Origin: Nostoc sp. S4
GTDB taxonomy: Bacteria > Cyanobacteriota > Cyanobacteriia > Cyanobacteriales > Nostocaceae
Length of the DNA: 64,000 nt
Direction of reading: 5' to 3'
Assembly: GCA_029379225.1 (NCBI GenBank)
Contig: JAQYWR010000019.1
Span: forward strand, 1-64,000
Below the pieces are notes generated by a model, which saw only the letters and a list, made by a program, of their open reading frames with translations, searched no databases and was not told where the DNA came from. Of this stretch, positions 9,445 to 18,119 are shown piece by piece (position 1 is the stretch's first letter; the number at the start of each line of letters is the position of its first letter). The position numbers and the translations under genes are program-made.

Positions 9445-9693
9445 TTATATCGGTACAGTATTCCTTCGCCTGTACCCCCCGCTTTCTTCATCTAGTTGTG
9501 GTTTTGCAATCAGCCCACTAATGCTCAGATATCTAAACTCATCATTACCCTCTGTGATTTGCCCATGATTTCGACTACTGTCGCCCATAAATAAATACTC
9601 CACTCCCACAGCAGCTGATTCCCAATCGGCTCGGCAATTGGTAGCGCATAAGGAAGTAGAGATGGGATAAATGGATTTCACAGAAAATTTCAC
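9445..9693 (-). CDS. Small hypothetical protein
   Basis: An 82-residue frame with a GTG start after an AGGTG stretch. It has no recognised domain; 'VEYLFMGDSSRNHG' is its most structured part, and the C-terminus is basic. Its only support is position: it ends 27 bases before a strong terminator on the same strand and starts about 70 bases from a divergent gene. It could also be a remnant. Confidence 0.35.
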   Translation of the reverse strand: MKFSVKSIYPISTSLCATNCRADWESAAVGVEYLFMGDSSRNHGQITEGNDEFRYLSISGLIAKPQLDEESGGYRRRNTVPI

Positions 9694-9763
9694 CTATTGA
9701 ACATTCCTTTAAACATACTACACTTGTATTACTATCCTGTCTATACCTCTAAGGAGAAAAGTC

Positions 9764-10099
9764 ATGCATACAATCGCTCGTACCCCAACCACTGATATGG
9801 AAGTTACCAGCATCCGCCTAGAACGAGAACTCAAAGATAAACTCAAAGAAATTGCTGGCAATCAGGGATATCAAGCTCTGATCCGAGATATTCTTTGGAA
9901 TTATGTCCAGCAAAAATCCGGTGAGTGGAAGCCGCGATTTTCTCGAGCGGATATTCGAGCTAGCATAGCCGCCACAGCTCAGCAAGAAGAACGTTGCGTA
10001 CTCACAGGTCAACTCATTCAACCCCAACAACCGATGTTGTTAGGACTAACGAGGAATGGCGATATGGTTCCTTTGAGTGTCGAGAGTTTGGCTGGATAG
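9764..10099 (+). CDS. Ribbon-helix-helix (CopG/Arc-type) domain protein
   Basis: A 111-residue protein. Residues ~12-50 ('MEVTSIRLERELKDKLKEIA', then 'GYQALIRDILWNYVQQ') fit a ribbon-helix-helix DNA-binding fold: a beta strand and two helices that dimerise. The C-terminal half contains a short conserved segment with 'CVLTGQLIQPQQPMLLGL' of unknown role. A strong site, AAGGAG, lies eight bases before the ATG. No toxin partner is next to it. Probably a small transcriptional regulator. Confidence 0.75.
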   Translation: MHTIARTPTTDMEVTSIRLERELKDKLKEIAGNQGYQALIRDILWNYVQQKSGEWKPRFSRADIRASIAATAQQEERCVLTGQLIQPQQPMLLGLTRNGDMVPLSVESLAG

Positions 10100-10947
10100 T
10101 CTTATATCCAGGCGAATGCAGCTCGGTTATTTTGACTAAATGATTGGGCTGCATTCAAAATTGAGTTTTATTTTCTATGAGTGAGTCAAATTAATTGTTA
10201 AAAATTATAATTTCTTTATTTATAATAAATTATATTAATCCCAAAAAAGTTGGTAGCAAATAACCGCTAATGGCTAAATAATTTCTTCCCAATTACCAAA
10301 CCCAAAAGTAAAACCTGCTTAATATGCACTCAGATACCAAGAACTCTGCTTGATCGCTCTAAAAAACGAAGTGCGGCGTTCTCGCCCTTATGTGTTCTTG
10401 GAAGTTAGTACTTTAGATATCATTCTTTAAAAAGCACTGAGCGTCTAGATTCCACTTAGCTTTATTCAGCATGAGAGTATTAGGATAGCTTTTAAGCCTA
10501 ATTTTTCCAGCTTGCGCTTTGCTACATCTCTTTGAAACTAACACAACATCAAAGGATAGCTTGTTCAGCGTACAACCCTTAAAATAAATATTACAAAAAA
10601 ATTAAAATTAATTCAGTGGTTTTACGGGTAAAAATACCGACGTTGCGCCTTGATTCCAGAGAAATTACGGTTTATGTATACTTACAGACAAGATATTCTA
10701 AGTCAAAGTTAGATAATCTTATCAATATAAAGAAACCAAAAATAATTTGAGCCAAGGATTCTAACATATCCTAAGTATCTCAGTATCCATGTAGTAATTT
10801 ACTTAATATATTTGGAAACTTGGCCATCTGACATAGAAAAGGGCTATAACAGGTGAGAGAAAGTATTCATCCAAAATTTGTCAACGATCGAGGTGTAGCA
10901 ACACAACTAACGGTGAACAATATGCCAAAAGGTTGGGTGCAAAAACA
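10100..10947. other. Intergenic, no gene seen
   Basis: About 850 bases, AT-rich, with stops in all frames and no structured RNA I can recognise. It probably holds the promoter of the sensor kinase gene that follows. Confidence 0.5.
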
Positions 10948-12999
10948 ATGGATTTATTATCCAAGGGCGTGCCGAGAATGAAAAAGCCTTTATCGTCGCC
11001 GCCACACTACTTAAATGACGTAGATCGACTACAACCTTACCAAGTCAAGGTGATGCAGCATCAGGAAGAACCAGCCCTCCAGTTGGTACAAAAGATTAAC
11101 CAAATAATTGCCAATAGCTCGTCGGCGACGCAATTGATGCTGCAAGATATTGCCCGATTGCTAGGAGTTACTTTTCAAGTAGATTGTTGCTGCTTGGTTT
11201 CAGTAACAGGTGAGATCTCCGACGAACCAACTGCTACTAATTGGTGTGCTGATGAGTATTTAGGGTTACCACACCCAGAAGAGATATCTTCGATGGAACA
11301 GTTGCTTATGCACTCCCCAGTGCTGCAATGTGCTGCTGAACCATTGACTATTGAAGACATTTCCATCATTCAGAACAGTCTGGTAATTGGCTGTCAATAT
11401 CTGCCACTACCGATAAAAGCAGTTTTAGCAATTCCTACCCGATTTGGTGGTAATAACAATGGGGTGATTTGTCTAATTAAATTCCAACCCCATGATTGGA
11501 GTGAATTAGAAAAACAACTGCTCAAAGAGGTAGAGTCGTCTTGCGCGATCGCTTTTTCTCAAGTCGCACAAGTGCAGCTAATTGCCGAACAACAGCAGTA
11601 CTTGCAAAAGAGTAACCAGCATCAAAGCTTAATCAAGCAATTAACTATATTAAGTCGCACTAACTTGGAGCTCAATCAAATGCTCCAATTAGTTATCGCT
11701 TCTACTGCTGAATCTCTACAGGCAGATCGGGGTTTACTAATACTATTGAAATACACAGATCCATTATTTAGGACTCAATCGAAAAAACAAATTCCCAAAG
11801 CCAAAGCTACAGTGGTTGGTGAATGGGCAAAGGCAACAAAAAATTACCGCACCACTAAACTAGATATCTTAAATCAGTCTTTTTTGGTTTCGGAGTGTGG
11901 TTTATGCCAGCGTGCCTTCATAGATTCTGGGAAACCAGTAATTTTTGATGATTATACAGCCCAAAACGATAGCTTCTGTGCTGCTGGATTATTTGCGCTA
12001 GAGGAATTACCTGCGGTACTGTTAGTACCATTAGAAAATCAAGGTAAAATATTAGGATTTTTGGTATTACAGCAATCTCTTGCTCGCAGTTGGCAACCAG
12101 CAGAGTTAAGTCTTGTGGAAATGGTTTGCGCTCAAGTAAGTAACGCCATTATTCAGTCACAGACACTGCGTCAAGTACAAACTTTGGTAGATGAGCGAAC
12201 AGCAAAACTACAGAGCAGTTTAGAACTCCAAGCAAAATTGCATGAAAGAACGCGGCAATATGTTGAGCAGTTGCGGCAACTTAACGAACTCAAAGATGAA
12301 TTTTTGAGTAATATGAGCGATCGCTTACGCTACCCCCTGACAAACATGCTAATGTCAATTCGCAACTTACGTTTGCCAGGAATAGCACCAGAGCGTCAGG
12401 TTAGATATCTGGATATCCTAGAGCAGGAATGTACAAAAGAAATTAACTTAATTAATGACTTGCTGACACTCCAGAAACTAGAGTCACCTCACGAAGCTCC
12501 GCAATTAGAAACTATAGATTTAAATACTAGAATCCACCATATAGCAGCATCTTTTGAGAAAAAACTTGCTGAGAAGGGATTAAACATTTCTTTAGAGTTA
12601 CCACAAGAGTCGCTAAAACTGCAAACTGAACTAGAAAGTTTCGATCGCATTCTTCAAGAATTGCTCACTAATGCCTGTAAATACTCAGAGGATGATAGCA
12701 TAGTTCACCTACACGCCTTTCATCAAGTTGATCGACAAATCGATCGAGTTATCATGAAAGTGACGAACATCGGACGTGCCATCTCCCAAGAAGAAGCGAC
12801 CTACATCTTTGACAAGTTCCGTCGCGGAAAGGGACGCTGGACTCCTGGAACGGGTTTGGGACTTGCTTTAGTCAAGTCTTTAGTGCAGCATCTCAATGGG
12901 GCGATCGCAGTTGAAAGTCAACCAATCGCTGATTCTCAACAGAGCGAAATTTGCTTCTCGCTGACTCTACCCCAATTTTCCTCAGAAAGCGAACCATAA
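10948..12999 (+). CDS. GAF-domain sensor histidine kinase with altered H-box
   Basis: About 683 residues without membrane helices. Two GAF-like regions (roughly residues 45-200 and 225-405; the second is Cys-rich with 'ECGLCQRAF') are followed by a coiled coil ('LHERTRQYVEQLRQLNELKDE'), a HisKA-like helix pair and a HATPase domain with N-box 'LQELLTNACKYS' and G2 'TPGTGLGLALVKSL'. The phospho-acceptor motif reads 'NMSDRLRYPL' where kinases have SHELRTPL: His is Asp (about residue 458). The G1 box reads 'VTNIGRAIS'. Autophosphorylation is therefore doubtful. I prefer the ATG at 10948. The SRPBCC gene begins 8 bases after the stop. Confidence 0.85.
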   Translation: MDLLSKGVPRMKKPLSSPPHYLNDVDRLQPYQVKVMQHQEEPALQLVQKINQIIANSSSATQLMLQDIARLLGVTFQVDCCCLVSVTGEISDEPTATNWCADEYLGLPHPEEISSMEQLLMHSPVLQCAAEPLTIEDISIIQNSLVIGCQYLPLPIKAVLAIPTRFGGNNNGVICLIKFQPHDWSELEKQLLKEVESSCAIAFSQVAQVQLIAEQQQYLQKSNQHQSLIKQLTILSRTNLELNQMLQLVIASTAESLQADRGLLILLKYTDPLFRTQSKKQIPKAKATVVGEWAKATKNYRTTKLDILNQSFLVSECGLCQRAFIDSGKPVIFDDYTAQNDSFCAAGLFALEELPAVLLVPLENQGKILGFLVLQQSLARSWQPAELSLVEMVCAQVSNAIIQSQTLRQVQTLVDERTAKLQSSLELQAKLHERTRQYVEQLRQLNELKDEFLSNMSDRLRYPLTNMLMSIRNLRLPGIAPERQVRYLDILEQECTKEINLINDLLTLQKLESPHEAPQLETIDLNTRIHHIAASFEKKLAEKGLNISLELPQESLKLQTELESFDRILQELLTNACKYSEDDSIVHLHAFHQVDRQIDRVIMKVTNIGRAISQEEATYIFDKFRRGKGRWTPGTGLGLALVKSLVQHLNGAIAVESQPIADSQQSEICFSLTLPQFSSESEP

Positions 13000-13007
13000 T
13001 TCTAAAA

Positions 13008-13613
13008 GTGACTCAAGAACCTAACACAACAGAGAACTTTGATTTTAAGTCTTCCACTGATGACATCAACTTAGAAGCTGATTTGCCTGCTGATACAGTT
13101 GCTTTGTTAGCTAAAGTCGAAGTTCAAATTCAAAAATTAGCACAGCGACATCGGCAAATCAGTGCTAAAGTCAAAATTCCCCGACCAGTGGAACAAATTT
13201 GGCAGGTTCTAACAGATTATGAAGCCTTGGCTGATTTTATTCCCAACCTTGCTAAAAGTCGTCTGATTGAGCATCCTGGTGGTGGTATTCGACTCGAGCA
13301 AATAGGCTCCCAGCGCTTACTAAATTTTAACTTTTGTGCGCGGGTAGTTCTGGATCTAGAAGAATACTTCCCTAAAGAAATTAATTTCCGTATGGTAGAA
13401 GGAGATTTTAAAGATTTCTCTGGTAGCTGGTGCTTAGAACCTTACTTCGTTGGCGATCTTATAGGAACTAATCTCTGCTACACAATTCAAGTTTGGCCTA
13501 AACTCACTATGCCAGTGTCAATCATTGAAAATCGCCTGAGTAAAGATTTGAGATTAAATCTTCTGGCTATTTATCAACGTGTAGAAGCATTAGCCAGCAA
13601 AAAAATTCATTGA
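13008..13613 (+). CDS. SRPBCC (START-like/cyclase) family protein
   Basis: About 201 residues. After an acidic ~45-residue N-terminus, the region from ~50 ('ISAKVKIPRPVEQIWQVLTD', then 'ALADFIPNLAKSRLIE') to the end fits the polyketide cyclase/COQ10-like SRPBCC fold, a hydrophobic-ligand pocket. I chose the GTG at 13008, 8 bases after the upstream stop; the frame is open further upstream but overlaps the kinase gene. The close spacing suggests cotranscription with the kinase. Ligand and role are unknown. Confidence 0.8.
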   Translation: MTQEPNTTENFDFKSSTDDINLEADLPADTVALLAKVEVQIQKLAQRHRQISAKVKIPRPVEQIWQVLTDYEALADFIPNLAKSRLIEHPGGGIRLEQIGSQRLLNFNFCARVVLDLEEYFPKEINFRMVEGDFKDFSGSWCLEPYFVGDLIGTNLCYTIQVWPKLTMPVSIIENRLSKDLRLNLLAIYQRVEALASKKIH

Positions 13614-13699
13614 CAAGATTATCGTTCAGAGTTATTCCTGAATAATAATTTTAAAGATTGGCTTTTGCCAAACAGAGCCTTTGTATTTTAATTTTTTAG

Positions 13700-13772
13700 T
13701 ACCCCCAGGGGAATTCGAATCCCCGTTACCTCCGTGAAAGGGAGGTGTCCTAGGCCTCTAGACGATGGGGGC
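13700..13772 (-). tRNA. tRNA-Glu(TTC)
   Basis: A canonical cloverleaf of 73 nt: acceptor GCCCCCA paired with TGGGGGT, anticodon stem CCTCC/GGAGG around CTTTCAC (anticodon TTC), T-arm GGGGATTCGAATTCCCC. CCA is not encoded. It is the ordinary stand-alone Glu tRNA; the array at 40.6-43.5 kb carries a second, divergent one. Confidence 0.97.
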
Positions 13773-14100
13773 ATCAGACTTAGACCTTTTATAAGGTAAC
13801 GAATTTCCTTAACAATGTCAACAGTTTTTGCCAAAAAAACTTAGTGGCAGCTAAACTGGGTGGAGGCAAAAGTTTGAAAAGGATACACAAGACATGGATA
13901 CACAAAAACAAGTCCGTAGATGTTTGTGCGGCTTTGGGCAGGGTGCGTCAACGTCTGGCACTGTTAATTTTAGTGGATGGTTAAATAGAAAAAACGCAAA
14001 ATTCCGGAAAGGAGAAAGGGTATGATGTTGTACCCTGTAAAGTTAATAATCTACGGTTTTTTACAAAAGATTTTGAAATAAGTAGCTCAAAATCTCCAAC
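13773..14100. other. Intergenic, nothing recognised
   Basis: About 330 bases between tRNA-Glu and the antiporter gene. No open frame of interest and no clear terminator. It must contain the promoters of the two divergent genes. Confidence 0.4.
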
Positions 14101-16020
14101 ATGGAAGCATCTTTTGAAATCACCCTCCAGATGGCGATCGCTGTCTTTGCAGGCATTAGCGCCCAAGTGCTGGCTGCATACTTTCGAGTACCTAGTATCG
14201 TTTTGTTGTTGCTATTGGGCATTCTGTTTGGCTCTGATGGCATAGGACTGTTGCACCCTCATTTGCTAGGCACTGGACTAGAAGTTATTGTCGCCCTAGC
14301 GACGGCAATAATTTTATTTGAAGGTGGACTCAATTTGGATCTGCGAGAGTTAGGTAGAGTTTCAGTCAGCCTACAATTACTCGTCACTCTCGGAACTCTA
14401 ATCACACTGCTTGGTGGGAGTATGGCTGCTCACTGGCTGGGTGAATTTCCTTGGAACATAGCTTTTCTCTATGCTTCCATAGTCGTGGTTACAGGCCCAA
14501 CCGTCGTTGGTCCTCTGCTCAAACAAATCAATGTAGATCGGCAGGTAGCAACACTTTTGGAAGGGGAAGGGGTTTTAATTGACCCTGTAGGAGCAATCCT
14601 GGCTTTCGTTGTCCTCGATACGATTTTGAACGGCGATGCTGACCCAATCAAGGCGATCGTTGGTTTACTGATGCGGTTGGCTGTTGGTGCGGCAATTGGC
14701 GGCGCCGGCGGTTATCTGATGAGTTTAATTTTCAAACGCGCCAGTTTTCTGTCATTCGAGCTGAAAAACTTAGTCGTGCTGGCGATACTTTGGAGTCTGT
14801 TTACCTTATCGCAAATCATCCGCAGTGAATCAGGAGTAATGACAACAGTAGTTGCTGGAGCAGTGTTTGCCAACTCCTCAGTCCCAGAAGAACGTTTGTT
14901 AAGAAGCTTTAAGGGTCAGCTGACAATTCTTAGCGTATCGGTACTGTTCATCCTATTAGCCGCTGACCTATCCATCGCCACCGTATTTGCTTTGGGTTGG
15001 GGTAGTTTATTCACTGTTTTAGTATTAATGTTCGTCGTTCGCCCGATTAATATCCTGTTGTGTACCTGGAACAGTGACCTAAACTGGCGACAGAAATTGT
15101 TTTTAAGCTGGGTTGCTCCTAGAGGAATTGTTTCCGCCTCCGTTGCTTCTCTATTTGCGATTTTGTTGACACAGCGAGGTATCAATGGCGGTGACTCCAT
15201 CAAAGCTCTAGTCTTCCTGACAATTATCATGACTGTTGTCTGCCAAGGGCTAACGGCTGGCTGGGTTGCTAAGTTCCTGGAAATTACCTCGAAAGACGCA
15301 ACTGGGGCAGTGATTGTGGGTTGTAATCCCTTGAGTCTTTTAATTGCCCGGTTCTTTCAAGAACGGGAAGAAAACGTAGTGATGATTGACACTGACCCCC
15401 AATGTCTTGTACAAGCCGAGGCGCAAAATCTCCGCGTGATTGCTAGTAGTGGCTTGGATGCGGCTGTTTTGGAAGAAGCTGGACTTGCCTCTATGGGTAC
15501 TTTTTTGGCGATGACAAATAATGGTGAGGTAAATTTTGTTTTAGCTCAACGAGCAGCTGAAGAGTTTAGTCCACCCCGTGTGTTAGCAGTTTTTCCCCGC
15601 GATCCTCAAGCGAGTAGCTCAGCCCATAATAAAGTTAATCAAGCTTTTGTCCCAGACTTAGCCATTAAGACTTGGAATGAATATCTCAATGATGGGCGAG
15701 TCAAGTTGGGGACAACTACGCTCAATGAGTTGGAATTTTCCACTCAATACGATCGCATTCAAGAGAAAATTCGGACTGGGGTACTAATACCGCTATTGGT
15801 AGAACGAGAAGAACGCTTACAGGTAATGCCAGCTAACCAAGAGTGGGAAATTGGCGATCGCATTATCTACCTATTGCACGACCCCAGACCTAGCCTTTTA
15901 AAACGTTTATCTGGCGCTACCCAATCCACTCCCCTATCTTTAGAAAAGTTACCAGAGGTAGAAGACCTATCCTTGGGTCAATTATCTGAGCTTTCCACTA
16001 GTGAAAGTGCTGGTAGATGA
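14101..16020 (+). CDS. CPA1-type Na+(K+)/H+ antiporter with RCK domain
   Basis: A 639-residue inner-membrane protein. About 12 helices (residues ~5-395) belong to the Na+/H+ exchanger domain; the ion-site region reads 'VVVTGPTVVGPLLKQ' and 'EGEGVLIDPVGAILAFVVLD'. This is followed by a cytosolic RCK/TrkA-N domain ('AVIVGCNPLSLLIARFF', 'VVMIDTDPQCL') with the Rossmann GxGxxG relaxed to GxNxxS, and a RCK_C-like end with 'WEIGDRIIYLL'. The nucleotide-binding tail suggests gating by NAD(H) or ATP. It probably acts in pH and Na+ homeostasis. No near neighbour shares its strand. Confidence 0.9.
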   Translation: MEASFEITLQMAIAVFAGISAQVLAAYFRVPSIVLLLLLGILFGSDGIGLLHPHLLGTGLEVIVALATAIILFEGGLNLDLRELGRVSVSLQLLVTLGTLITLLGGSMAAHWLGEFPWNIAFLYASIVVVTGPTVVGPLLKQINVDRQVATLLEGEGVLIDPVGAILAFVVLDTILNGDADPIKAIVGLLMRLAVGAAIGGAGGYLMSLIFKRASFLSFELKNLVVLAILWSLFTLSQIIRSESGVMTTVVAGAVFANSSVPEERLLRSFKGQLTILSVSVLFILLAADLSIATVFALGWGSLFTVLVLMFVVRPINILLCTWNSDLNWRQKLFLSWVAPRGIVSASVASLFAILLTQRGINGGDSIKALVFLTIIMTVVCQGLTAGWVAKFLEITSKDATGAVIVGCNPLSLLIARFFQEREENVVMIDTDPQCLVQAEAQNLRVIASSGLDAAVLEEAGLASMGTFLAMTNNGEVNFVLAQRAAEEFSPPRVLAVFPRDPQASSSAHNKVNQAFVPDLAIKTWNEYLNDGRVKLGTTTLNELEFSTQYDRIQEKIRTGVLIPLLVEREERLQVMPANQEWEIGDRIIYLLHDPRPSLLKRLSGATQSTPLSLEKLPEVEDLSLGQLSELSTSESAGR

Positions 16021-16118
16021 GGGAGATGTGGTTTAGCTTGGCGGTAGTAGAATCTCGACTTCGCTCGATTTTTGCGTAGTCGAAACTCACCAACCGGGAG
16101 ATAGGCAGAATTCCTAAC

Positions 16119-16715
16119 TTAACACTCAACACTCTGTTGCCATTCTTGCCATACTAAAGCAGATAAATGCACTACAGCCAGAATTACTGTCGTCATCGCA
16201 ATTAGATAAGTGTGTATCGTGTAAAGGTGTTCGATAGTAACTGTGCTAATAGCTCCACCACCTGTGAGGATGTCGCGCAGTTGCCCACCAATTATAGGAA
16301 TCGCTTCGATGGTTCCTAGCTCGATGCTAAAACGCCAGTAGCCTTCTTGAGTCCAGTCTAAGATCATCGCTGTCCAATCTAGCCCGATCGCACTCAAGGT
16401 AAACAAAATCCCACTAATCCAAGCTGTCAGCCAACTCTTGCGAAATTGCCGACTCAAAAACATGACTACAATTTGAATCAAGGCGATCGCAATTAGCCCG
16501 TTACCAGCAACATCATGCGCTCTCCGAAACAACCAGCCGTATGGCAGTTGTGTATTAATCATCTTTAAGGAGTTATAAGCACCGCCAGCTGTCGGTTCGT
16601 AGTAAAAAGAAAGTAAAACTCCGCTAGAAACGTAAATTAAGCACAGAGTCAGAATTACAACTGATAATATCGTCGCTACTCGTCGCAAAATCCTATCGAA
16701 CTGGGTGCTTTGCAT
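16119..16715 (-). CDS. Cytochrome b6-like protein, one haem ligand missing
   Basis: A 198-residue membrane protein similar to the cytochrome b N-terminal domain (PetB-like, four helices). It keeps 'YGWLFRRAH' (His67), and His168 ('TIHTY') and His183 ('VVHLS') with the b6 spacing of 15. In cytochrome b6 a second His follows the first by 14; here that position is Gln81. So ligands remain for one of the two b haems (His67/His168), while the other pair has lost a partner. The N-terminal Cys that binds haem c in b6 is also absent. It stands alone with no Rieske or subunit IV gene nearby. The function is unknown, perhaps a single-haem quinone-linked protein. Confidence 0.85.
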   Translation of the reverse strand: MQSTQFDRILRRVATILSVVILTLCLIYVSSGVLLSFYYEPTAGGAYNSLKMINTQLPYGWLFRRAHDVAGNGLIAIALIQIVVMFLSRQFRKSWLTAWISGILFTLSAIGLDWTAMILDWTQEGYWRFSIELGTIEAIPIIGGQLRDILTGGGAISTVTIEHLYTIHTYLIAMTTVILAVVHLSALVWQEWQQSVEC

Positions 16716-16814
16716 GACTCACCCCTCCTGTTCTTAAGTAGGTATTTATTCTTATACAATTCTAGCTAATAAATTTTAATAAATTTTGCTTTTCTTATAT
16801 AAAAATAAAGTTTT

Positions 16815-17510
16815 TTAAATCAGGTATTGCACCCAAGCTTTTAAGGGTTCTGGTGAGCCGTACCAGATTCCAGGACTTCTAGGAGAATGCTTCACACCTG
16901 GAATCACAATATTTTCTGCGCCTTCTAAGCGAGCTGCTTCGATGGGCGTGATGCCATCTCCCCAAGTGTTACCTTTGCCACAAGTTAATTGGTAACTACT
17001 GTAAGCTAACCAGCTACCGCGCCGTCTTTGTCCAAAGATAGTTTTGCCTGCTAAACATACGTAACGGACGTTTTTGTAAAAAGCTCCAGGATAGTTTTTG
17101 GTGACAAAATCCAAGTTTGAACGTGTCCAGCGTTCTTGGCTAATGTGGGGTGTACCCAAACTGATGAAAGTAGCAACCAAGGGATGGGCTTGCCAAAGGG
17201 ATGGTTTGAGATCGCCGCGTGCCAAATAGGGTTTTTCTCCCATGTAAATGCGCGATATCCAACCTCCGGCTGAGTGACCAATCAAGTTAATTTGAGTAGC
17301 GTTGTATTGCGGTAATATCTTTTGGACTGTGCCATCGAGTTGTTGCAAAATCGGCGTTACAGATCTTCCCCCAATCGTGGGCAGCCAGTCACGTCGTCGT
17401 AGTGGTACTGTGATGGTGGGAAAACCTAACTGTAGTAGAGATTGTTCTAGTTGGCGGTAAGCGATCGCGCTTTCTAGATATCCAGGCACAATAACTGTCG
17501 GTAACGGCAT
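16815..17510 (-). CDS. Lipase-like alpha/beta hydrolase
   Basis: About 231 residues. The N-terminal strand 'PTVIVPGYLES' and the nucleophile elbow 'LIGHSAGGW' are those of PGAP1/triacylglycerol-lipase-like hydrolases. A probable catalytic His lies in 'IPGVKHSPRSPG', and an Asp in 'GDGITPIEAA'. I chose the ATG at 17510 ('MPLPTVIVPGY'); an upstream TTG at 17561 is possible. No signal peptide is seen. The substrate is unknown. Confidence 0.85.
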   Translation of the reverse strand: MPLPTVIVPGYLESAIAYRQLEQSLLQLGFPTITVPLRRRDWLPTIGGRSVTPILQQLDGTVQKILPQYNATQINLIGHSAGGWISRIYMGEKPYLARGDLKPSLWQAHPLVATFISLGTPHISQERWTRSNLDFVTKNYPGAFYKNVRYVCLAGKTIFGQRRRGSWLAYSSYQLTCGKGNTWGDGITPIEAARLEGAENIVIPGVKHSPRSPGIWYGSPEPLKAWVQYLI

Positions 17511-17561
17511 TTGAAATTTTGTTTGGCTGCAAGGATTGAAGGTTTGAAATTTTTTAATCAA

Positions 17562-18119
17562 TAATGTTGGAAGCTAGAAGCTCAAATTACATTGTCTTAC
17601 TTCCTTATTTCTGGGAACAAAACCCAAATACCTTATAGATGGGTTTTAAGGCTAGAATGTCAATAAAATAGTACAATTTACAACAGTTTTAGCAGCGGTT
17701 AATGTGGTACTATTTTGACAAAGGGCGTAGTCTATTAAGAGCAGGTGTGCCATTTGTTACGGAAGCTTGGTTGACTGAAAAACAAAAGAAAAAATCACGC
17801 GACCTAAGCAGATGTTGCAATTTAGTCAGACTTGTAAGATATCTCAAACTTGATAAATATCTGAGATATTACTTTCAATTGTGCGCCTTATAACAATAAA
17901 AAATAAAAGTACTAATTGTTCAAATATCTCTTGAGCAAACGAAACTGGAAGATATGATACAGCATTTAAGAAATAAAAAACTTGAATAAATTACAACCAG
18001 AGCATTTGATCTGCCAGAAGAGGAAGTTATTATTTCCTTAGAGGGGCGCATCTCTTGACAATATAGTCTGAATAAAATTGTTAATCAACTGCAATTGAGC
18101 CGAGTGAACGATAACCGCT
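17562..18119. other. Intergenic, no convincing gene
   Basis: About 560 bases, AT-rich. A 63-codon frame at 17702-17893 has no support from a ribosome site or family resemblance. Short interrupted frames around 17930-18060 may be decayed coding sequence. Confidence 0.4.

Noticed and set aside
17702..17893. 63-codon plus-strand frame.
   Set aside because: No ribosome site, no family resemblance, AT-rich intergenic composition.
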